Shown: positions 31,884 through 43,680 of the stretch, in pieces
How the letters are laid out: each line of letters starts with the position of its first letter
Position numbering within the stretch: the stretch's first letter is position 1
Assembly (NCBI GenBank): GCA_033398695.1
Contig: CM065815.1
Coordinates: 100,282,501-100,346,500, forward strand
Length of the DNA: 64,000 bases
Origin: Orobanche coerulescens
Taxonomy: Eukaryota > Streptophyta > Magnoliopsida > Lamiales > Orobanchaceae
Direction: 5' to 3'
Made by a program: the position numbers and the translations under genes
The notes under the pieces: model-generated
Told to the model about the DNA's origin: nothing
The model's input: the letters and a program-made list of their open reading frames with translations, nothing else
The model's database searches: none

Positions 31884-32290
31884 TTAGCCGACTGCATTTG
31901 CACAAACCGTCGGCTAAAGTTTATATTTAAAAAGACTTTAGCCGATAACATTTTCGTCGTCGGCTAAAAGTTAGATATTTAGCCGACAACAAATAACTCG
32001 TCGGCTATAATATGTAGTACTTTAGCCGACAATAAACTTGTCGTCGGCTAAAATATGTAGTACTTTAGCCGACAAGGTACAGGTCGTCGGCTAAAACCTA
32101 AATATTTTAGCCGACAACTTTCACATCGCATGTTAAAGTTGAACTTTAGTCGATGACCTTTTTTATTTGCTGTCGGCTAAAGTTTAGCCGACCGACCTCA
32201 TCCGACCGACTTTTAGCCGAAAACTGGCCACGTTAGCCGACGGTTTTTTACTTTAGCCGACGACTTTTTGGTGTCGGCTAAAGTATAAAC
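31884..32290. repeat. Right subterminal array of the outer CACTA
   Basis: About twelve TTTAGCCGAC-type copies in both orientations, more diverged than in the inner CACTA. The shared motif puts both elements in one family. Confidence 0.82.
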
Positions 32291-32300
32291 ATTGGTAGTG

Positions 32301-34136
32301 ATTCTACTTCCGTTATATTGATCTTATATTATATATGTAGATTACGAGCTTATAAATATAGTTGTAATTCCGTTAACCCTGAAGATATGAAAAGTCAGGT
32401 ATGATTACGAGACTCATGAGTGTTAGGTTACCCTCGTACTGACATTCAGGAAATATATGCATGATATGCAATGCCTTAAAGAAGGTACGTATGTATTATA
32501 TTAAGATGGTATTGTTCGGTACCTAATTATATTTATACTAATTGAGTAATGTGAATGGATGACCTATGTTAATTATGTGAATTAAATGACTTGTGTGATC
32601 TATGTGCTTCTGTGGAGCAGTATTCGAAGTCGGCAAGGGCGAGAGTGTTGTCGGTACACTGCAATGTGTGGCTCCTATTGCGAGTGTACGTCTAATGCCA
32701 CCAGTCAGGCGTGGGAATGCGCAGTGGACATGTGCAAGGGACGGCTTCTAGCTTGTAGTGAATACTTGGTTTCATAGTGACCAAGTAAATTGCTCTGGTT
32801 AGCTTCCCGACTGAGGATACTTATTATGTGCTAAGTCACTGATACCAACTGTATTGGTATCGTAGGTTCATCCTACTAGGTGGGAGCTGTTAAGGCTTGG
32901 CGGTTCCCTGGATACTGCGAACCAAGTGGTGCGATGTGTCGTGAATCCAGTGGTGCGCTTGAGGTATGATCTTGGGACAAATTGTAAAAAAAAGTAGTCT
33001 GGTTCGCGGACCCTATTTTTTATTTATGTTGAGCACTCATCGGGTTATCCAACTGGAGATTGCCTTAACGAGGGCTCTGGGGTATGAAGTTAAATAATAC
33101 TGGTACAACCCGGCTGATTAGCTGAGCAATGGAATTTTGTTAGGAACTCGGTTAGGAATGAATCTTCTTATCAGCTTGTGATTGGAAATGTGGGGCCGCG
33201 AACTCTAAATGGTTTTGGAAACATTTTTATAATGATTTTCGAAAAATATTTATATAAAATGCCCTTTTCCATTGTTTCCAATAGAGCCAAAGACTCCTTA
33301 TTCTTTGGTTCTGGATTATAATGGAATAAAACAAAATGACTCCGTAAACTGGATGTACTTCTTTTTCTCATGAAGTACTGGTCATTCCATGCAATTCTCG
33401 ATGCAATTTTCATTTTGGATCATCCGGAAACATCCTCTCTATGTTAAGACAGGGGTAAGGCTGCGTACACCCGATCCTCCCTTACACCACTTTTTGTGGG
33501 AGCCGTTGAGGCATTGGGGTAATGTTGTTGTTGTTGTTGTATTTATATAAAAATGCCCGAGGTGGTTAATTTTGGAATTCAGTGGATTTGTTAAACTATT
33601 GTGAATGTATTTCAAAAACCCTCGGAGGTCCAAAGATATTTTATATTCAATGTATGATTTTATGTGATACATTGATTGCTCCGCGATGTATGAGTATTAA
33701 GGTTAATGATGTAAAGTATGTTCCATGTACTCGTTTTACTTGCACTGGCAATTGCTGACCCCTTCGGGGTGGATACATTTGGTCTGTTCAGGTATTTACA
33801 GGTGGACCAGAAATCATAGGGCCGACGCAGGACAAAGAACTGCAGCGATGCTAATCAATCTAAGAGTCAGGGTAATTGACCGTAGTGGCCGCGCAGTAAG
33901 GTCTATGTCAAGTTATGTGGAGCCTCTACAAGGGCCTAGACAATGTTTTGTGCATTGCATTATTCTTGTAATTAGTTGTATGTCATGTATTCGACCTCAT
34001 CGGTCGATATATGTATGTCAGACTGAGTGCTCGACCTTGTCGGTCGGAAGTTTGTTTTTATATTATAAAAATTTCTGCTGGAGTCATTTATTAAGCAAGA
34101 AGGGAGTCTATTCAAGTTATTTTGTAATGTAGCCTG
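32301..34136 (+). repeat. Backbone LTR, later segment
   Basis: Non-coding LTR sequence follows the CACTA and is interrupted by the minus-strand CRM derivative at 34137. It contains a GTT microsatellite near 33520 and two small stem-loops (TCGACC...GGTCGA near 33988 and a sibling near 34032). Its continuation at 38004-38066 resembles the ends of the other Tekay-type LTRs here (AGCCTGGTARATCC ... GGGTGTTACA). Short ORFs in this stretch are not credible genes. Confidence 0.72.
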
Positions 34137-35070
34137 TGATACGAATTACGTATTTAAAATGGACGTAAACTCGCATGCAATGCAGCAGAATTATTGTTGA
34201 TCCTCACAACAATCGAATATGTGTAACACTCGTAAGAGATAACTGAAAGTAGGGTAATTCGGTTGTGTAAGTAAGAACAATGTGAAGATTATTATCAAAC
34301 TAGACCTATAGTTTGATAAGGTGATTTATTCTCAAGACCTATTGAGAATCAATCGGATTAAAACTCGAAAGCGCGTCGAATTATAATCAAGGGTTTGATG
34401 AAAATCATTCAACAAGGAAGTAATACAAATGTATTCGTTTTTAATTCATTCAATATGTCTTCAAAAGGCTGAAAATGTGGCCTATAAATAGCCATTACAA
34501 GCTTAAACAAGAATTAACTAAAATCAAATAAAGATTAAACAATTCTAACAAGACTTTGACAAAAAAAAAATCAACACCAAGACTTGGACAATTCTCCTTG
34601 GTTCGGCTGTGAGGTAGGGGTGTGGAGGGGACAAAAATCTTTCACATGTGATACTCTTGTAAGACTTTGACAAGGGCTTGAAAATGGAAGCTACTTGGAA
34701 ACTTCTTCCTTCTTGGTTCGGCCGAATTGTTGAAGTGTGGAGGGAACTAAATCTTCTATCTTTGATTCTTTTGTAGTGGACTTTGAAAATGAGATGAAGT
34801 CTTGAAACTAGAGGGGACAAAGATCCTCTTGGATCTCCAAATAAATCGGCCGAAACTCCCCCTAAGGTGGCCGATTAGTATGCATGAACATGCATATGTA
34901 TGCATGTTTGATACGTCTAAGTTATCCCGGTTCCGATTATTAAGGTTGTTCCCATTTCTACATTTGTTTTCTCACCAAAGTACGTAGGTGCATGTGCATG
35001 CAATTTTGTATCGTTACTTACGTTAATTCTTACTTCGTTTTCTTCGTTTGGATATGTCAATATCGCATCA
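34137..35070 (-). repeat. 3' LTR of CRM derivative A
   Basis: 934 bp. It lies beside the polypurine tract (minus strand AAAGTGGGAGGAGA, 35071-35084). Its start in element sense encodes EENEVRINV ... YFGEKT, matching the LTR-encoded tail of CRM. Confidence 0.9.
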
Positions 35071-35084
35071 TCTCCTCCCACTTT

Positions 35085-37032
35085 AAAAGGAATTGACCTC
35101 AGTTCAGTAATTCCATCGTTTCCAGATGAAATAATTAATACCTGCAAATACTTGACCTCGAAAATGTCTGCAATGCGTATACGGTTCAAAATCTTCAGAC
35201 GGTAGGTAGTAGGGTTTTTAGAGAATCACCAACAAAATAACTATCATTATTAATAAAATAACAATAATTATTCTGCGAGGTAATACCGATATCACGACAT
35301 GACTGGACAACTGAAATGGGACGCACGGGAGTAATAACGGGCCGTTCTTTATCAACTGATTCCTCATCAAATATTGGCGGTCCGTCATAATCCGATCCAC
35401 TCTCCATTTTAATATTATTAGACTCCCCAAATAATGGTTCATCGAAAATTAATCCATTAAGCCCAATCCGGTAATTATTCAGGACAATAAGTCCATCACA
35501 AGAACCTGAGTCGTTATAAAAATTAGGCCCAAAGCTGTCGTTTTCTTTTAACCGGCCAATCTCAGTACCAAGCTCAATTTCCCTCTCACTAGCAAACATG
35601 GTTAGATTCAGTTTCTCACCTCGGTTAGGGATCATAGATTGAAGTGACATTGGTTTCAACACGATCCTCTTGTCCTTATCCTGCAACTCGTACTCATTAC
35701 TTCTTCCTCGATGTAAAACATCTCTATCAAATAGCCAAGGTCGTCCCAAGAGTATATGGCATGCATCCATCGGGAGTACATCACATAATAGGTTGTCACC
35801 ATACTAAACCATGGTTAAGCCGACCCGTACTTGTTTTGAAACCTTCACTTTACTCCCGTCATCGAGCCAATGTAACACATATGGCTTATGATGAGTAGTA
35901 GTGATGAGTCCGAGCTTTGTCACCATCTCACTTGAAGCTACATTCGTACAACTTCCCCCGTCGATTATCAAGCTACACCATTTGTCCTTGATTTGACACT
36001 CGGTGTGGAATATTTGGTCTCATTGTTCCGTATCCTTCGAAACCATTTTGACTTGCAAAGTGCGACTAGATTTGTATCATAATCGGGAGCTTCGCAAGTC
36101 TTGCACTCCTCTTCTTCTTCGGCGTCCAAGTTAAACACATCACTGAGTCCTTCTCTTTCGTCCTTGACTAGCAACTCGTCTCGGACCGTGATGGCTTCCC
36201 TTAGCGTCACCACCCGTTTGTTTGGACAAGCATTTTGGTAATGGCCGAACCCTTGACACTTAAAACATCTAACTTGGTTAGGCTCGTTTCCTTCAGTATG
36301 CCGGGGGCCTTAGAAACCGTAGTAGGGATAGGAGTCGATATTTTTGTGGTAGTTGAACTCGAACTGGTACTTGGATCCTCGAACTTTGATGGAAATTCGG
36401 TTTTGAAAAACTTCACCTTATTTTGGGCCTCTATCTTCACGCATAGTCTACATAGAGTATCGAAATCTTCATATGGGTATAATTCCACCGTGTTAGCTAT
36501 GTTTTTATTTAAGCCACGTAAAAAACATGACATCTTTTGCTCTTCGTTTTCTTCTAGTTCTCCCACCAAGACCAAGATTTCGAACTCTTCAATATATTCA
36601 CCAACACTTAGTTTTCCTTGCATGAAATCGGCAATCTTCCGATATAAGGTTAACCGATGTGATGTTGGCACATACCTCTTATGAAGTTTTCTTTTTAAAG
36701 ATTCCCACGAACGAATTTTTGTTTTTCCCACCCGAGCTCTTCGTATCTTCACTCCTTCGAACCAAAGAGAAGCACCATTTGCAACGTTTCTCGTCGTTAA
36801 GGTCTTTGAATTCGAACATGCGTTCAATCTTCCGTTCCCACTCCAAATAGGCTTCGGTATTGGTACCTCCAATGAACTCCGGAAGTTCGTTTACTTTAAA
36901 CTCATCTGCATGGTGTGTTGAACGAGCGCCGTCTCCGCGCCTTGCTTGCATACGTTGCTCCAGTAGGCTGCTTAATGCATCACGGAGTTTCATCAAGAAA
37001 TCGGGATCGGAGAAATCTATAACAAGATTCAA
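35085..37032 (-). pseudogene. gag-protease of CRM derivative A, broken
   Basis: Read on the minus strand, gag begins near 37032. The expected start codon, ATG in copy B, is ATA here (37018-37020). Then come ELPEFIGGTN, the gag core, a decayed knuckle region near 36210-36250, the protease motif DGGSCTNVAS near 35940-35970 and MDACHILLGRPW near 35735-35770. Frames change near 36870, 36210 and 35970. After protease the sequence jumps to an acidic linker (35195-35600), an AT-rich junction and a short integrase tail (RLKILNRIRIADIF), then into the LTR. RT and integrase catalytic domains are absent. Confidence 0.85.
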
Positions 37033-37085
37033 GAGATAGTTTTGAACAAGAGATCGTCAATAAAATCGCCAAGGAAATAGCCTTG

Positions 37086-37098
37086 GGCTTCGATACCA
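37086..37098 (-). other. Primer binding site, CRM derivative A
   Basis: On the minus strand TGGTATCGAAGCC follows the 5' LTR end after four bases. It is a Met-tRNA-type site with two changes from the standard. Confidence 0.75.
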
Positions 37099-37102
37099 CT
37101 AA

Positions 37103-37998
37103 TGATACAAATTACGTATTAAAAATGGACGTAAACTCGCATGCAATGCAGCGGAATTATTGTTGATCCTCACAACACTCGAATATGTGTAACACTCGTA
37201 AGAGATAACCGAAAGTAGGGCAATTCGGTCGTGTAAGTAAGAACAATGTGAAGATGATTATCAAACTAGACCTATAGTTTGATAAGGTGATTTCTTCTCA
37301 AGACCTATTGAGAATCAATCGGATTAAATCATTCAACAAGGAAGTAATACAAATGTATTCATTTTTAATTCATTCAAGATGTCTTCAAAAGGCTGAAAAT
37401 GTGGCCTATAAATAGCCATTACAAGCTTAAACAAGAATCAACTAAAATCAGACAAAGATTAAACAATTCTAACAAGACTTTGACAAAGAGAAAAATCAAC
37501 ACCAAGACTTGGACAATTCTCCTTGGTTCGGCCGTGAGGTAGGGGTGTGGAGGGGACAAAAATCTTTCATATGTGATACTCTTGTAAGACTTTGACAAGG
37601 GCTTGAAAATGAAAGCAACTACTTGGAAACTTCTTCCTTCTTGGTTCGGCCGAATTGTTGAAGTGTGGAGGGAACTAAATCTTCTATCTTTGATTCTTTT
37701 GTAGTGGACTTTGAAAATGATATGAAGTCTTGAAACTAGAGAGGACAAAGATCCTCATGGATTTCCAAACAAATCGGCCGAAACTCCCCCTAAGGTGGCC
37801 GATTAGTATGCATGAACATGCATACGTATGCATGTTTGATACGTCTAAGTTATCCCGGTTCGGATTATTAAGTTTGTTCCCATTTCTGCATTTGTTTTCT
37901 CACCGAAGTACGTAGGTGCATGTGCATGCAATGTTGTATCGTTACTTACGTCAATTCTTACTTCGTTTTCTTCGTTTGGATATGTCAATATCGCATCA
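37103..37998 (-). repeat. 5' LTR of CRM derivative A
   Basis: 896 bp. It is similar to the left LTR but lacks about 40 bp near 37325 (present at 34366-34405). It ends at the GCCTG target copy. Confidence 0.9.
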
Positions 37999-38003
37999 GC
38001 CTG

Positions 38004-38066
38004 GTAAATCCTTGTGGAATGATTTACGGCATTGTAATATGTCTCGAATATTTTTAGGGTGTTACA
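38004..38066 (+). repeat. End of the backbone LTR
   Basis: This is the final 63 bp of an LTR, ending GGGTGTTACA. A primer site follows immediately, so on this side it behaves as a 5' LTR. Confidence 0.85.
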
Positions 38067-38758
38067 GAATGTGGTATCGGAGCTTTGGTTGAGGAAACCT
38101 AGGCTTCTTGTTCTAATGGGTCGTGCATTGCAGAGTTAGTATGGTTCGAAGTCAACGGATGTGACTAGTATTGTTGTGCGATTGCCGTTGTCACCGACCT
38201 GTGGATGTAAGTCTCCTCTACCCAAATGATATATAATTTAAGATGTGAGCTATTTTATCGATATAAACTTATATCTCACCATGATGGTGATATATTGAAG
38301 GTGTAAAGTGAATGCGTTAGTTAGTAATTTAAATGTTCGGCCGTGACAAACTCATAAAAAACAGCGGCGAAGTAAAATATTAGGTAGACATTATGATGTC
38401 TCGATTACACCTAGTGTTTAATTAACAACATATCTCGAGGATTTCAATAACTATCTGCTTACGATCAGTAACTGATAATTGAGACTCGTCTAAACAAGGG
38501 CCTTTGATTATGACTAGAGGTATTCAAGCCTAAAGATAAAAAAATGATTAGTATTTGTCATGTTATGTTTTGCTTGGTTAATCTGAATATGTAAGCGTAA
38601 CATATTGAGATGGTAGTATAAAAATGAGTACTGCAAGTCGGATCCCTTTTGAAGAAGAAAATTGAAGTACTAAGATAATCTAGAGTAACATGATTTTACT
38701 AAAAAAGGGAGGAGTTTTACAAAGGTAAACTATAATATAAAGAAAAATAAGTTACTTA
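38067..38758 (+). other. Primer site and leader of the backbone element
   Basis: TGGTATCGGAGC (38072-38083) is a Met-tRNA-type primer site. The following leader shares GGAAACCTAGG and CGACCTGTGGATGTAAGTCT with the LARD-like element at 4059-12678. The rest is AT-rich and non-coding. It is cut by LINE copy 3 (target 38743-38758) and resumes at 51450. Confidence 0.82.
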
Positions 38759-40451
38759 GCCAATAAAAATGTTCCTTAAGAAAAATGAAAAAATGACGGA
38801 GCGGAGAAACGAGGCGATTTGTGGGAGACTTGTTGTAACACCCCAAATTAGGCGACTATTATAGTGCCGTGGACCCCCAACTGGGACCCACCAGGCGGAT
38901 AAAAATTAATGACTGAAATAATATAATTGTAGTACCCAACCACATTATATCATCAATTACTCCGATGAGGAGTTTCAAGTACAACACACCCAAGATAATA
39001 CAGAATACATGTATATTTTATATGAAGATAAAATATACCACACTGAATGAAAATGAGTATCCAAACGGAAATCTGCAGCGGAAATAAAATGAAGACAACA
39101 TGAATGACTGAAAGGACTGGGCCCCCCTATTAGTATCACTGGGACTCCTCGCCGTCAAAGTTCTCTTCCCGTGTCTTTGCCTTGCCATGACCTGAAAACA
39201 ATGTCCCCCAACGGGGTCAGTTACACAGAACAACAATCCTCAAGAGTTGAATATACACAATCATGATATATCTTAATTATGAAATAAAGCTGAAGAGGGG
39301 CATCGTAGTACGCCCGTAATGGTATATGCATGTGCACAAGCCGAGTGACCGGACACAACCGCCCTTGTACCTAATTAGTCTCACGGAGGTACGTTACCGT
39401 GTGCACAGTCCATTGTGTCGGTGAACCCGGACACGTGACCATCATGTGCCCGACTAAAAATTCCACACATCACCACCCGGCCACGCAATACGAACCCAGA
39501 AGGTCATATGAACGAGAATGACCATGATGAATATTAATGAATAACAATCCAACAAAGTCAAGAATGACTCACCGAGATGAAATGATAGTGAAGTGAATGA
39601 TAGCTCAATAAAATGATTGGAACCGTCGTTCCTCGTGAATGAAGTGATTATTCGACAACTACAAGTCTCAATACAGTTAATACATTATGAATGAATTATG
39701 ATTATGACTAAACAACGAAAGGAATGAATATCCTTTTAACCGAGTAAGAATTAACTTACACAACACCGGCGAAGAATGTTCTTCCATGAACAAACGTCCT
39801 AAATGAAGTGTCGGTCGCTCGAACAACCTTGAATAACACAATTACCAACAATCCGTTCAATATACAAATCAAACACGATTATAACTAACTCAAAACGTCG
39901 ATAATACTAAACCAAGTTTATTGGGGCATTATATCAAACACGTTGTAACCACTCTTCGATTTTTTACAACCAATCCTTAAATATAGCAATATCAAATCCC
40001 CAAGGAGTGTTTCAAACCAACAAAACATCTTCAATACAATCAATAATCTAATATGAATATCCAATTCGTGATTTCAACAACAACTAATCGAAAATCCCCA
40101 AATCCACCTCAATATTCAAAGTGTTCTTGAATAATCCTTCATTAATCCAATGAATATTCACACAAACTCATAATCATATGTATCTCTTCATACAACATGA
40201 TTATAACGTCCAAAATATCATATCTCAACACAAAATCGAAATCCAAGATGTTGAAGAATTTACCTTTGAAGATCCAAACACTTTGATCCGATGAACACGT
40301 GTTAAATCGACTATCCAAGCTTCACAAATGAATGAAGATGATGAAATCCGAACACACAAGTGTTTGATGATGAAAAATCTCTCCCTTCAACTCTCTCTCT
40401 CGGAACCAAGATGAAGAAGTGGTGAAATGGGCATAAAAATCCGTTCAATCC

Positions 40452-40459
40452 TTTAAATA
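40452..40459 (-). promoter_or_regulatory. TATA box of the solo LTR
   Basis: TATTTAAA on the minus strand lies about 12 bp downstream (element sense) of the palindrome array that begins at 40471. Confidence 0.5.
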
Positions 40460-40470
40460 CAGCTCCGAGG

Positions 40471-40935
40471 TACGACCGTAACTCACCTCTCTTACGGCCG
40501 TAACTTCCAAGGTCAACGGCCTTACGGCCATAACAAAGCCCTCCTTACGGGCGTAACTCGGCCTCATCGAAAAATCTGCCGACAAACATACGGTCGTACC
40601 CGCACATGCCTTACGGGCGTATCTAGACTGATACGGCCGTACCCAGCAAGACTTACGGGCATATGAAACCTTCGTCCAAACTGACCGGGCACCTGCTCGA
40701 ATCGTACGGCCGTAACCAGCCAAGCCTTATGGCCGTACCTGCCTCAACTTACGGCCGTATGCCGCAACCCTTACGGCCGTAAGCCCTCTTCGTCGGACAT
40801 GTCCTGAAAACCACGAACGCATGTTACGGCCGTAGCGTGTCTATTTTTACGGCCGTATCTCCCGTTCAGCCAAAACATCCTTAAGCTAACGAATGCATGT
40901 TACGTCCGTAATGCCTGATTATTTACGGCCATAAC
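40471..40935 (-). repeat. TTACGGCCGTAA palindrome array in the solo LTR
   Basis: About 17 copies of the perfect palindrome TTACGGCCGTAA or one- to two-base variants (TACGGGCGTA, TACGGTCGTA) lie within 465 bp at irregular 15-40-bp spacing, directly upstream of the TATA box. Confidence 0.88.
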
Positions 40936-41287
40936 TCACTGCTAGAAGTGACAAAAATCCGACAACTCCGTCTTCTCGTTACAAAAGGCGAATGATCCGA
41001 CATACAAAACTCGTATGAATGTAATTAAGTCCACTAACATGAAATAGGTGATACTTCCAATACAGGACTACCAATCACGATGATTATGATAATACTCTCG
41101 TCTCGATTCTCAAACGGAGATGAATGACGAATGGTAACTGATACACGGCTAAATTACACAAACGAAGAATACAAACGAATGAATCATGAATGATGAGTGA
41201 CTATTAATGAGTGAAAAAATTACCGAGTGGCAATTACTGACTGATAAATACTGAATGATAATGAATGAATTACAAGCGGGTATTACA

Positions 41288-41622
41288 CTTGTTCCCCCCT
41301 TCCCTCGATCATTCTTCCTCTTTTTTCCTTAACCAAGAGATTAAACCAGAGTTTTTTGCTTAACAATTGTTGTGTGCATTTTAATTTCCTTCCTTCTTAT
41401 ATTTTTAGGCGATTTTCTGATTTAGTTGTGAGGTGAGCGATTTCATTTGACAGAGGGTTTTCGTTCGTCGCGATTTGGTACCGCGGGTTGTTGTGCGCTT
41501 AGTCAACGACATCGGCAGTGGTTCCCTGTGGCGGCGGGGTTTCGCTCGCATTTGTGTATTCTTATTCGGGCCTGTGCGATTTGGGTTAGACGAATTGCAA
41601 CCCGGTGCTGCTAGGTTCGACC
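41288..41622 (+). other. 5' UTR of LINE copy 3
   Basis: This follows the solo LTR target copy. It has a CT-rich start and no coding sequence before the ORF1 ATG at 41623. The first part of the UTR lies at 38759-38833. Confidence 0.7.
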
Positions 41623-43642
41623 ATGTCTTCGGCAACCTTGTGTGGGTCTTCGGTCCCGGATTGTCAGCCGCTGTCTCCCCCAGTAGTTTGCTGCTCGGCT
41701 TTGGGTTTGGCTAATTTAGGTGGTGAGGGAGCTGCAAGTCTGGGCATGGATGCTCTTTCCAAATCAGTTACCTCTTGCGGGTTGTCGGTGTCAGACGGTC
41801 AGGCCCCGGTTGTGGCCGGTTTCAACATCTCAAGATTTGGTTCGGCTTGTAGGGTGTCGGAGTCGGATTCTTGCTTGGCTCCGTCTTTTTCCGGTTTCAA
41901 TGATACAGGCTTTAGGGATTTAAGTGCCAAAGTTCTCTCCCAGTCAGATTCGGCAATGCTGAAGTCTAAAATTGATGGGATCTGTAGTGGCTCTTGTGTA
42001 GTCCCGGCTCCGGTATGCCCTACATCAGCGCTGGCAATAGCTAGTGGAAACGCGGGTCAGACGGGTGAGCTTCTCCATGTCGCGGCCATTAGGCGCCCCT
42101 CGCGCGACCCAAAGTTTGATCGGGTCGGCGACCCGTTTTATCCTTCTGCCCTGGTTTGTGGCTCTCTGGTTCCGAGATTTGATGCTAATGTTCTGCATGT
42201 TTCGTCCACTGCTAATGTTTTGCCTATGTTTAAATCCTTGCCTGCTCCTGCTCCTTTTTCATTGGGCAACTCAGGATTAATTCTTAATCCCCCTTGTGCT
42301 GGGGTTAGCTACTGTGATAATAATGCTATGGTTAATGAGTTTCAAAGTATTAATTTGGAGCATGCTGTTAGTAGTTGTTCTGTAGCAAGTGTGTATGCTA
42401 AATCTGCCCCGTTGTTGTCAAAGTGTAATGATGTGCCTATTATTAATACTGGATCTTTGTTTGATAAAGACAATGTTATTAGTGTAACGGAATTTCCTAA
42501 ATCTTTAAACTTTGGTTCGGTTCCGGCTCTTTTTCCGAAGGAATTGTCTCTACCTTCTGTTGTTCTAGGAAAAAATTTTGTAAATAAAAGGGACTTCGGT
42601 TTTTGAAACCTGAAATTTAAAATGGCAAGATTATTGTTAAACATGATGTTAGTGTTGGCACTGAAGGTGCTAAGAGGTGGCAATACACCTCAGTGGGTTA
42701 TTTTTTGGGGAAAGCACCTTCTCTCAATTTGATCAAGAATTGCTTTATGTCTGCATGGAAGGGTCTTAAGGAGGTGTTCTCCTCTGAGGGGGGATTTTAT
42801 TTCTTTAAGTTTGAAAGTGAGCGTGTTTTGTCCGAGGCGTTAGAGGGAGGTCCTTGGTTGATTCAGGTCCAGTCCATTTTCCTTACCCGGTGGAAGCTTG
42901 GTATGTCTCTTCTGAAGGTTCAGCCTAAACATGTCCCTGTTTGGGTGAAACTTCGTAATGTCCCCCTTGAGTATTGGACTAACGAGGGACTCAGTATTAC
43001 TTCTAGTGCTATAGGGGAGACATTTTTTGCTGATGTGTTCACCAGGAACTGTCTAAAAGTGGATTATGCCCGAGTTTGCGTCATGTTAGACGCTGATGCT
43101 AGCCCGATTCGCTCGTTCCTCATGGTTCTTCCGTCTGATGGTGATGGTCCTTGTGTTAGGAGGATCCAGGTTGAGTATGAATGGTTACCACACCGATGTG
43201 GTGTTTGTAGAGTATTCGGGCATCGTGATCAGGTTTGCACGACCATCTCAAAGCCTTTGGTTCAGAAGCAGGTTAAGCAGGCTCGTATTTATGTGGCTAA
43301 GCCTGCTCCCTCATGTGATCGGGGTCCAGGGTCTTTGTTGGGACTGGTTCCGTCTGGGGGGTCGCTCAGACTGAGGTAGGCCCCGCTGCCAGGTCCGGCT
43401 GCCCAGGAGTGGAGTTAGATGGGGCTACTGGAGGTCGATCTGCTGGTTCGGGTCCACTGAGTAGTGTTTCGACTTTCTCCTTGGTTACTACCAGCTCTCC
43501 TATCGTGTCGCCTAGGAGGGCTGGCGCTAGTGTGTGTGAGCCATCTCACAATAGGTTTGCGGCTCTTTCTGGTCCTGCCGATGATACTGAGGCTGAGTTT
43601 GCTGAGCTTGTCGACACGTCGCTCTGTTCTATTTCTCCTTAG
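41623..43642 (+). pseudogene. LINE copy 3 ORF1, broken
   Basis: ATG 41623 opens a Ser-rich N-terminal region that ends at a frameshift near 42600. A second frame (42693-43376) carries the DUF4283-type block (GGFYFFKFESERVLSEALEGG) and a CX2CX4HX4C knuckle (CGVCRVFGHRDQVC, near 43197-43240). A third frame (43409-43642) carries the Ser-rich end. The intact protein would coat LINE RNA. Because this copy is not truncated, it gives the N-terminal region missing from copy 2. Confidence 0.85.
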
Positions 43643-43680
43643 GGCCCTAAAATTGATGCAACCCGGGTCGATGTTGTTAA

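Larger units (their letters stand above)
30608..32300 (+). mobile_element. Outer CACTA element, right part
   Basis: It continues the exon broken by LINE copy 2 and ends at ATTGGTAGTG (32300), the inverted CACTACCAAT terminus. It contains intron-like AT-rich stretches and an exon (31024-31560), then a subterminal array (31884-32290). The left terminus was not found, so the element is either truncated on the left or decayed there. The next three bases, ATT, would be the target copy. Confidence 0.75.
34137..37998 (-). mobile_element. CRM derivative without RT/integrase core, copy A
   Basis: This 3,862-bp minus-strand element has LTRs 34137-35070 and 37103-37998 and the 5-bp duplication GCCTG (34132-34136 and 37999-38003). 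It keeps gag, protease, primer site, polypurine tract and the LTR-encoded tail. RT, RNase H and the integrase core are missing. The same internal junction occurs in copy B (46962-50982), so this is a transposing non-autonomous subfamily and not a single decayed copy. Confidence 0.9.
38834..41287 (-). mobile_element. Solo LTR of a Tekay-related element
   Basis: A single 2,454-bp LTR (TGTAACACCC...GGGTATTACA on the plus strand, so sense is minus) is flanked by a perfect CTTGT duplication (38829-38833 and 41288-41292). There is no primer site, interior or second LTR, so the interior was lost by LTR-LTR recombination. Its end resembles the other Tekay-type LTRs. It sits in the 5' UTR of LINE copy 3. 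Confidence 0.92.

Noticed and set aside
32586..32777. Cys-rich 63-codon ORF that looks like a small secreted peptide
   Set aside because: It lies in the middle of LTR sequence, has no signal peptide-like start and no conserved Cys spacing that I can recognise.
33439..33540. Possible tRNA or small RNA near the GTT microsatellite
   Set aside because: No cloverleaf arms or A/B box pair could be traced. It is LTR sequence with a simple repeat.
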